From Aquabacterium sp. OR-4 (lineage in GTDB: Bacteria; Pseudomonadota; Gammaproteobacteria; Burkholderiales; Burkholderiaceae_C), in NCBI RefSeq assembly GCF_025290835.2, contig NZ_JAOCQD020000003.1, forward strand, positions 558,001 through 622,000: a stretch of DNA of 64,000 nucleotides. The letters are read 5' to 3'. The first letter of the stretch is position 1. Each line of letters opens with the position of its first letter. The notes beneath the pieces were generated by a model. It was given only the letters and a program-made list of their open reading frames with translations. It was not told the DNA's origin and did not search any database. Below, piece after piece: positions 56,401 to 64,000 of the stretch. The translations under genes and the position numbers were made by a program.

Positions 56401-59400
56401 ATGGCAGCGTGCTGGCCAGCGCCGGCAGCCTGCGCAACGAGGTGTTCCGCTACGCCCCCGAGGGCGGGCGCTCGGTGCAGCCGCTGTTCACGCTGGACCG
56501 CGCCGTGCTCGACATGGCGCTCGACCGCAACGGCAACCTGTGGGTCATGACCGGCAGCGAGCTGCTGATGGTGGATGCCGGCAGCGGCGCGGTGATCAGC
56601 CGCACCCGCGCGCCGGCCGGCGAGCCGCTGACCCATGCGCTGGCCATCGAGCCGGCCAGCGGCCTGATCTATCTCAGCAGCGGCAATGGCGTGGAGGTGT
56701 TCAACCCTGCCGAGGCCGATGCCGCCAAGGCCTGGCGCCATTTCAGCAACACCCGCGTGGGCGATCTGGCCTTCGGGCCCGACGGCCGCCTGTGGGCCGT
56801 GCGCTGGACCGGGGCCGACATCGCCTCGGCCCTGCCTGAAGCCACCACCGACATCGTCAGCTTCCCGATGAGCGGCCGCAACGCCGGCCGCGCCGAGCTG
56901 GAGTACCGCCTGCCCGGCCTGGTGGACAGTCTGGCCTTCGGTCAGACCGGCACCGCGCTGGCCGGCCTGCTGCTGGCCAGCAGCAACACCGCCCAGCGGC
57001 CGGTGGCCGCCGACGGCAGCAGCACCGCGCTGCATGCCGCCAGCGTGTGGGCCATCGAGCTGGCCACGCGGCGCAGCCTGCAGCTGGCCCAGGGTGGCAC
57101 ACGCGGTGAAAGCATCGTCACCACCGCCGACGGCCGCGTGCTGGTGGCGCAGACCGATCGCATCGATGAGCTGGCGCCGGTGAAGGCGCCCAAGGTGGTG
57201 GGCGCCAGCGTGGCCGATGGCGCGCTGGTGCCGCTGCCGCTTACCCAGCTGGCGATCAGCTTCGACCAGGCCATGTGGACGGGCGCGGGCGGCGACGACG
57301 TCAGCAGCACGTCATCGGTGCTCAACCCGGCCAACTACAGCCTGGTGGCCACCGGCGCCCACAGCAGCCTGATGCTGGCGCCGCAATCGGTGCGCTGGGA
57401 TGCGGCCAGCAAGTCGGCGATCCTCACGCTGCCCAATCTGCCGGCCGGTGGCTGGCGCCTGCAGGTGGCCGAATCGCTGCGCAGCCTGCAGCAGGTGGCG
57501 CTGGGCCAGGCCTACGACCTGGTGTTCACCGCCGTCACCGACATCAGCAACCTGGTTCGCCTGCGTTTTGCCGACACCCGCGCCGACCGCCTGAGCGGCA
57601 GCGTGAGCTACGACGTGGACATCACCAACATCGGTGTCGACGACCTGCGCGGCCCGCTGATGCTGCTGCTGGACCCCGGCCGCTACTTCGGCGACAGCAT
57701 CCTGGGCGCTGCCCAGGGCGATGGCGAACAGGCCGAACTGTGGGTGCTGGATCTGGGCAGCGCCCTGCAGGGCGCCGCGCTGCGCACCGGCGAAACCCTG
57801 GCCGGGCAGACCGTCACCGTGCGTCCGGCAGCCAGTTTTGGCAGCACGCCGGGCACGGGCCAGCTGGTCAAGTTCAACCTCGGCCACGGCGTGTATGCCG
57901 TGCCCTACGACAACACGCCGCCCGAGCTGGGCCTGCCCAACCGCGACGGCAGCCTCGACCTGTTGACGCCCCTGCTGCCGGCGGCACAGGCCGGCCAGGC
58001 CTGGAGCGTCGAGCTGGCCGCACGCGACAGCGACGGCCGCCTCTTCTACTGGGAGGTGGTGAGCGGCCCGCAAGGCCTGGTGCTGGCGCAGGACGCCCAG
58101 GTGGAGAGCAGTGCCACCGGCTACGGCAACCGCGCCACGCTGCGCTGGACGCCCACCGCCAGCGACCGTGCCGACAGCAGCGTGCTGCTGCGCGTGATCG
58201 ACAGCCGTGGTGGCGTGGCACTGCGCCGCTACACCATCGCCGTGGCCGGTGCCAACCATGTGCCGGTGCTCAATGCGGTGCAGAACCAGGTGCTGGCCGA
58301 GGGCCAAAGCCTGGTGCTGCCGCTGCTGGCCGCCGATGCCGATGGCGACACCGTGACGCTGCAGCTGCGCAACCTGCCGGCCGGCGCCAGCTTTGATGCC
58401 GCCAGCGGCGTGTTGAGCTGGACGCCCGGCTTCGACCAGGCCGGCAGCTACACCGGCATCACCGTGGTGGCCAGCGATGGCCGCCACGAGGTGCAGCGCC
58501 AGTTCAACATCACCGTGGCCCAGGGCTGGCCCAAGCCGCAGTTCCCGGCGCTGCCCGACCAGGTACTGCGCGAGGGCGACCGCTTTGCGCTGCAGCTGCC
58601 CGGCAGCCTGCCGGGCCAGGCGGCCGATGGCCAGCTGCAGGCCGATGGCAGCCGCGTGAACCTGAGCTGGACGGCCGACTGGCTGCCCGCCGGCGCCACG
58701 CTGGACGCCGAGACCGGCTGGTTCAGCTGGACGCCCGGCTACGCCCAGGCCGGCGTGCTGCGCGTGCCGGTGCGCCTGCAGGCGCTGTTCACCGCGGCCG
58801 ATGGCAGCACCACGCGCAGCTCGGCCGTGCGCGAGCTGGTGCTGGACGTGCGCAACGCCAATGGCGCCCCGGTGCTCGACCCCGCCGCCACCTGGGAGGT
58901 GCTGGAGGGCCAGCCGCTGCGCATCAGCGTCTTCGCCTTCGACCCCGACAACCCCGGCTACGAACCCAAGCTGCGCCTCAGCGCCAATGGCCAGACCACC
59001 GAGGGCGCCGGCACGGCCAGCGTGAGCTACACCGTCACCGGCCTGCCGGCCGGTGCCAGCTTCGATGCCGAGACGCTGGAGCTGGTGTGGACGCCGGGCC
59101 ATGCCCAGGCCGGCAGCTACCAGGTCACGGTGACCGCCACCGACGACGGCAATGGCACCGGCACGCCGCTGTCCAGCCAGGTGGTGCTGCCCATCGTGGT
59201 GAGCAACGCCAACCGCTCGCCCGAGGTCGGTGACCTGAGCAATGCCTTCGTCGACCGCGGCGCCGTGCTCGAGATCCCGATCACCGCGCTCGATGCCGAC
59301 GGCAATCCGCTCAACCTCACGCTGCAGGGCCTGCCGTCCTTTGCCACCTACACCCAGACCGAGCGTGCCGATGGCCGCCTGGTGGGCGTGCTGCGTTTTG

Positions 59401-62400
59401 CGCCAGGCGCCGGCCAGCGTGGCGACTACACCATCACCGTGGTGGCGCAGGACAACGGCGACGGCGACGTGAACCAGGTGCTGGCGCAGGCCAAGAGCTT
59501 TGTGCTCACGGTGCGCAGCCCCAGCGAGGCGCCGGTGATCAGCCTGCCGCGCCAGGTGGTGGCGGTGGCCGGCACCGAGCTGCGCGTGCCCATCACGGTG
59601 AGCGATCTGGACCAGGATGCGCTGACGATCTCGGCCACCAACCTGCCCGCCGGCGCGCGCATCGAGACCGATGCCCGCTACGGCCTGGCCACTCTGGTGT
59701 GGACGCCAGCCGCCGGGCTGAACGGCAGCTTCGACGTGAGTTTGGCCGTCACCGACCTGGGCCTGCCGCCCGCCGATGCCGGCTACGTGCTCGACCCGCT
59801 GAACCCGCCGGTGCCCAACACCACGGTGCGCGACTTGCGCATCGTGGTGCGCGCCAGCGACGCTGCGCCCACGCTGTTTGCACTGAGCACCAGCGGCGGC
59901 ACGGTGCTGGGCGGCGATGCGCTGGCCGGCCCGCGCACGGTGGTCCAGGCCACCGAGGGCACGCCGCTGGTCATCGACCTGGCGGCCCTCGACACCGACC
60001 TCGACCCGCTGGACTGGACCCTGGCCGGCCTGCCCGGCGCCCTGCCCACCGGCATGCAGCTCACGCCCAGCGTGGGCAGCGAAGGCCAGACCCGGCTGCA
60101 GCTGCGCTGGACGCCGGGCCTATATGCCGCGCAGAGCGACAACCGCAACGGCATCAGTCCCGGCGTGTACCGCCTGCTGCTGAGCGCCAGCGATGGCGCG
60201 GCCAGCGTCAGCCGCGAGATCGAGATCCGCGTGGCCAACCTCAACCAGGCACCGGTGCTGCTGCCGCTGCCGCTGCAGCTGGTGCCCGAGGGCCAGACCC
60301 TGTCGTTCAACGTGCGCGCCACCGATGGCGACAACGACCCCGTGGCGCTGAGCCTGGTGCACGATGCCGGCACGCCCGAGGGCGTGGTGTTCGATGCCGC
60401 CAGCGGCTACCTGGAATGGACGCCGGGCGCCGAGGTGGTGAACAACGCCAGCGCCGATTCACGCGCCTACACCTTCACCTTCACCGGCAGCGATGGCGCG
60501 GTGACCGTCACCCGCACGGTGCAGGTGCGCGTGGTGGATGTGAACCGACCGCCCGAGATCAGCACCGCCAGCCATGCGCTGCGCGTGGGCCAGAGCTTCA
60601 CGCTGCCGGTGGTCAAGGGTGATCTGGCACCGGCGGGCGCACTGCGCGTGGCCGATGCCGATGGCGCGCTGCAGACCGCGGCACTCAGCGTGGCCTTCAA
60701 CGGCCTGCCCGAGGGTGCCGTGTATGACGCGGCCAACGGCCTGCTGCGCTGGACCCCCGGCCCCGGCCAGCTGGGCGACTTCACCGTGCTGGCCACGGTG
60801 GGCGATGGCCGCAACACCGCCACCCGCAGCTTCGTGCTGCGCGTGGTGGCCGAGGAGGCCGCCAATGCGCCCAGGCTGCTGGTCAACCTGACGCCCAGCA
60901 CCCCGGTGGTGCCCGGCCAGGTGGTGCTGGCCACGGTGCGCGCCGAGGCCTTCAGCCCGATCGCCAGCCTCACGGTGCAGGCGCGCGGCGCCGGCATTGG
61001 CCAGGCCGACTGGGTGGCTGTGGCGCTCGACAGCCTGGGCCGCGTGCGCCTGGCGCCCAGCGCCCCCGGCCTGATCGAGCTGCGCGTGCAGGCGGTGGAT
61101 GCCGACGGCTTTGGCAGCAGCCTGGTGCAGACGGTGCGCGTGCGTGATCCGCTGGATGCACGCGCGCCGCAGCTCGCCTTCACCGGGGCACTCGACCCCG
61201 ATGCCACCGGCCTGGCGCCGGCGGTGATCAGCGCCGCCACGCCAATCAGCGCCTTGATCGCCGAGCAGCAGCTGATGGGCTGGGTGCTCGACGCCGCGCC
61301 GTCGAACGGCGACCGGGTGGACGAGTCCGCCTGGCGCACGCTGGCCAGCGCCGAGCTGGCCGCCGTGGCGGCCAATGGCATCCAGAGCCTGGCCACGATC
61401 GACCCCGCGCTGTGGCCCAACGGCGTGTACCAGCTGCGCCTGCGCGGCTGGGACCTGGCCGGCCGCAGCAGCGAGATCAGCACCCGCGTGCTGATCGATT
61501 CCGCCAGCAAGCAGCTGGTGGTGGCGCAGCACAGCGATGCCGTGCTGCGCCTGGGCAGCCACGACCTGGCCCTGGTGCGCAACCTGGGCACCGGAGGTGG
61601 CGGCGACTTCGGCAACTGGACGCTGCCGCTGCTTGACACCCGTCTGAGCCATGACCAGGCCGGCAGCGACCGCCTCGGCGCGGCTGCGGCCTGGCTCACC
61701 GGCGCCCGTGTGTGGTTGCAGGTGCCAGCCAATCTGGCCGACCCCGCCGCCAGCCTGCAGTACCTCAGCTTCACGCTGGGCACCCGCAGCGAGGCCCTGG
61801 CCACCGACAGCACGGCCCCGCAGGTGCTGCGCCCGGTGTTTGCCGGCAGCCAGCCGGGCTGGCAGCTGCGGGCGCTGGAGCCGGTGGCCGACCAGGCCAC
61901 CGCCTTGCAGGCCCAGGGCCTGCGCCTGCTGGACCGCAGCACCGGCCTGCCCTGGCAGCCCGCGGGCTACGAGCTCACCGGCCCCGACGGCACGCGCTTG
62001 CGCCTTGATCGCCAGGGCCGCATGCTGGCGGTGCACTTCACCGACGGCCAGCAGTGGCTGGTCAGCGATGCCGGCGTGGCCCTGGTGGGCAGCGCCGATC
62101 CGTCCCAGCGCGTGCGCTTCGAACGCGACACGCAGGGCCGCATCGAGCGCATCGTCGGCCCGCAGTCCGGCGGCCAGGAGGCCGCGCTCGTCTACCGTTA
62201 TGACGCGCTGAACCGTTTGGAGATCGCGCGCAGCCTGTATGCCGCCACGCCGCTGAACCAGCAGCTGGGTTACCACGCCGACGGGCGCTTGATCACCGAG
62301 GCGATCACCGCCCAGCTGGGCAGCGCGGTGAACTGGCTGGCCGGCGCCGTGAACCCCAGCGACCGCTGGAGCGGCACGCTGCCCGCCGGCCAGGCGCTGA

Positions 62401-64000
62401 ACTTCAGCTTCCTGGTGCGCGAGAGCGAGCTGGCCAGCACCGTCAAGACCCCCGGCGCAGCCGGGGCGGTGATCCTGGCGGTGCAAGCCACCGAAGGCAG
62501 CCAGCTCAGCGTGGAAGGCGGCGTGGTGATCGGCCAGGCCAGCCATGGCGGCCTGACCACCACCCTGGTGCGCGTGAGCAGCGCCGGCCTGAAGCTGCTG
62601 ACCCTGCGCGGCAGCGGCGCCGCCACGTTGAAGGTGGCGGTGGCCGGCGACATCAACCGCGACGGCCGCATCGACGGCCTGGACACCCAGGTCTTCGCCG
62701 CCGGCCAGAGCGGTGCCGATCTGGATGGTGACGGCCTGGCCAACGACGGTGATCGCCAGATCGCCTACGCCAACCATGGCTGGCGTGCCAACCTCGCGCC
62801 CGGCCAGTCCGCGCCGGCCGAGGCCCTGACCCACACCAACCTGGGCACCCAGGTGGCCTTGGACAGCATTGCCATCGACAGCGAAGGCGACGCGCTGTAC
62901 TGGCGCGTGCTCGATGCCAGCCATGGCAGCGCGCGCCTCACCTCCGACGGCCGCAGCCTGTATTTCATGCCCGACGCCGGCTTCACCGGCATGGCGCAGG
63001 TGCGCCTGCTGGCCGACGATGGTTACACCGCCTCGGCTCCGATGACGCTGAACCTGCAGGTCAGCGGTGCCCGCCTGGTGCGCATCGACATCACGCGCAT
63101 GGCCACGCTGGCGCTGGGCAGCCCGCGCTACCTGGAAGTGCGCGGCGATTTCGAAGACCAGCAGGACGTGTGGCTGCCTGCCAGCTACCTGCAGCTGGAG
63201 TCCAGCGACAACGCGGTGCTCACGGTCAATGCCGACGGCCTGGTGGCCCCGGTGGCGGCCGGCACCGGCTTTGTGCGGGTGGCCGCGGGCGGCCTGCAGG
63301 CGGTCAACGCCTACACGGTGGCCGTGGCCCCGCGCGTACCGCTGCTCGACGACGGCATGGAGGTTGACGTCTACCCGCGCGCCCTCACCCTGGTGCCGGG
63401 CGGCGAGCGCCAGCTCAAGGTGCGCCTGGCCGACGAGACCCTGATCTCGGGTGCCGCCAACGGCACGCGCTATGTCATCAGTGACCCGCGCATCGCCGAG
63501 GTCACGGCCGACGGCCTGATCCGTGCCAAGACCACCGGCCTCACGCGCATCAGCGTGATGCACCTGGGCAAGCAGTACGACCTCGAACTCACCGTGATGG
63601 CGCCCTCGCTGGGCACGGCCACGGTGGGCGACAGCGGCGCCGCGGTGCAAGATGCCGCCGGCAACCTGATGATGCTGGCCCCCGGCGCCCTGCCCGAGGG
63701 CACGCAGGTGTCGATCGCGGCCCGCGCACTGGGTGATGTGGGCATGCCGCTGCCGGCCAGCGAGGTGCAGGAAGCCCTCGGCGCCTGGCAGATCGACCTG
63801 GGCGGCCTCACTGCCGGCCAGCCGGTGCAACTGGCGCTGAAGGTGCAGCCGGCGGTTGATCCGCTCACCGGCCAGTCCACGCCGCTGGCGGCCGGCACGC
63901 AGATCTTCTTCTGGCGCAAGGGCCAGATCCTGGATGCCGACGGCACGGTGCACGACACCTGGTGGCTGGTGGACAACGGCGTCATCGGCGCCGACGGCAT
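40203..64000 (+). CDS. Giant RTX/CARDB/Ig-like adhesin-like protein, continuing past the window
   Basis: From 40203 the same frame as ATG 37566 is open to the last base, at least 7,900 codons; with the N-terminal part the protein exceeds 8,800 residues. Order of parts: RTX/HCBP arrays (to ~46600), about 17 CARDB-like modules (46611-53390), PPC-like and IPT-like domains (53395-53990), an unrecognised region (53990-55330), a DUF11-like and an FnIII-like part, a propeller-like stretch (56337-57180), an SbsA-type Ig module, about eight He_PIG/cadherin-like modules (58255-60860), YD/RHS-like (61960-62260), dockerin-like (62646-62770) and BIG2-like (63075-63340). It is probably secreted and used for adhesion or matrix binding. 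The C-terminus and stop are outside. If the break at 39273-40202 is real, this part lacks its own start. Confidence 0.8.
41610..44030 (+). repeat. 522-bp (174-residue) tandem repeat array in the RTX region
   Basis: The (Y/F)xFGRGDG codons recur at 41655, 42177, 42699, 43221 and 43743, exactly 522 bases apart. The copies at 42699 and 43221 are most alike. Each unit is RTX repeats, FGRGDG, '[11 protein letters not shown]' and '[20 protein letters not shown]'. A 155-residue variant unit follows at 44208. The family is more diverged than the 690-bp array. Confidence 0.88.
44569..46580 (+). repeat. 519-bp (173-residue) tandem repeat array, four units
   Basis: GACGACAGC anchors occur at 44583, 45102, 45621 and 46140, each 519 bases apart. 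Units 1-3 are almost identical over most of their length ('[18 protein letters not shown]', '[15 protein letters not shown]'). Unit 4 changes to the '[12 protein letters not shown]' form. Unlike the other families, units 1-3 have LLGLGDG instead of FGRGDG. Confidence 0.9.
46611..53390 (+). other. Block of about 17 CARDB-like modules in the giant protein
   Basis: Each module of about 115-150 residues opens with (P/A)DL(x)V..(V/L)xAP and contains 'WTVxNxG', 'W.D.VYLS' and a closing DNN. Openers are near 46611, 47023, 47383, 47801, 48177, 48550, 48901, 49261, 49641, 50010, 50397, 50765, 51198, 51575, 52089, 52592 and 52998. CARDB is an Ig-like fold linked to cell adhesion and surface-protein stalks. 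Modules are diverged from each other, unlike the RTX repeats. Confidence 0.8.
53395..58250 (+). other. Middle region of the giant protein: PPC-like, IPT-like, unrecognised, propeller-like and Ig-like parts
   Basis: A PPC-like beta-sandwich (53395-53715, [17 protein letters not shown]) is followed by an IPT-like unit ending near 53990. The stretch 53990-55330 ([19 protein letters not shown], then a helical part with [19 protein letters not shown]) is not recognised. A DUF11-like part ([19 protein letters not shown]) ends near 55830 and an FnIII-like module ([15 protein letters not shown]) follows. Next come NHL-like blades (56337-57180, [24 protein letters not shown]) and an SbsA-type Ig unit (57190-57540, [11 protein letters not shown]). 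Confidence 0.6.
58255..60860 (+). other. Block of about eight He_PIG/cadherin-like Ig modules
   Basis: Modules of roughly 100 residues carry (x)PVL...EGQ, 'DADGD' calcium-type motifs, 'LPAGASFD' and 'LxWTPG'. They begin near 58255, 58528, 58866, 59217, 59526, 59870, 60250 and 60550. Such modules are common in long bacterial adhesins and may be made rigid by calcium. Confidence 0.75.
61960..62780 (+). other. YD/RHS-like fragment and dockerin-like calcium motif in the giant protein
   Basis: At 61964-62260 the protein shows [31 protein letters not shown] and [14 protein letters not shown], the pattern of RHS/YD repeats. At 62646-62770 [13 protein letters not shown] and [12 protein letters not shown] form two EF-hand-like calcium loops as in dockerin type I. 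A BIG2-like module follows (63075-63340). Confidence 0.6.

Noticed and set aside
48813..57035. Open minus-strand frame of 2,740 codons
   Set aside because: It is antisense to the giant plus-strand gene, rich in Ala, Gly, His, Val and Gln with no recognisable domain, as GC-rich coding DNA produces on the opposite strand.
60459..63953. Open minus-strand frame of 1,164 codons
   Set aside because: It is antisense to the Ig-like modules, with biased composition and no family resemblance.

Overview
The window comes from a very GC-rich bacterium. Almost every gene has long open shadow frames on the other strand, which is typical of high-GC genomes. The gene set (class II xylose isomerase, Proteobacteria-type xyloglucan enzymes next to a TonB-dependent receptor, an LEPR-XLL/RTX giant protein) fits a Gram-negative betaproteobacterium, probably Burkholderiales of the Roseateles/Leptothrix/Rubrivivax kind. 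That placement is inference; no rRNA or other marker gene is present.

Region 1 (1-8239). The 3' end of a PIN-domain gene converges on a minus-strand CRISPR-Cas effector operon of subtype I-G (formerly I-U). Transcription order is WYL regulator, cas3 (C-terminal HD), a Cas8-like subunit, csb1 (Cas7), csb2 (Cas5-Cas6 fusion). No cas1, cas2, cas4 or CRISPR array is visible here. An Lrp/AsnC regulator (8304-8813, minus) sits upstream of the WYL gene.

Region 2 (9062-37331). Sixteen plus-strand genes are packed with small gaps or 4-base ATGA overlaps and form one apparent xyloglucan/xylose utilisation locus. A ROK repressor is followed by xylB and xylA, a TonB-dependent receptor, GH35 beta-galactosidase, GH95 alpha-fucosidase, an SGNH esterase with an unusual N-terminal domain, GH1, a GPH-type sugar symporter, GH43, GH5, GH31 alpha-xylosidase (YicI type), an S9 peptidase-fold hydrolase, GH9, an AmpG-like MFS transporter and GH39. 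Together they would cut the glucan backbone outside or at the cell surface, import oligosaccharides, strip fucose, galactose, xylose and arabinose side chains, and send xylose through xylulose to xylulose 5-phosphate. The GH35/GH95/GH31/receptor set resembles the xyloglucan locus known from Cellvibrio japonicus.

Region 3 (37566-64000, running off the window). One giant reading frame encodes a predicted secreted, modular adhesin-like protein. It has an LEPR-XLL-like N-terminus, long RTX/HCBP arrays in three repeat families (690, 522 and 519 bp), about 17 CARDB-like modules, a PPC-like domain, a beta-propeller-like stretch, about eight Ig/cadherin-like modules, a YD/RHS-like fragment, a dockerin-like calcium motif and a BIG2-like module. 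Within the 690-bp array the frame is broken by a 1-base loss near 39273 and restored by an 11-base loss near 40201. As sequenced, the product would stop at 39731.
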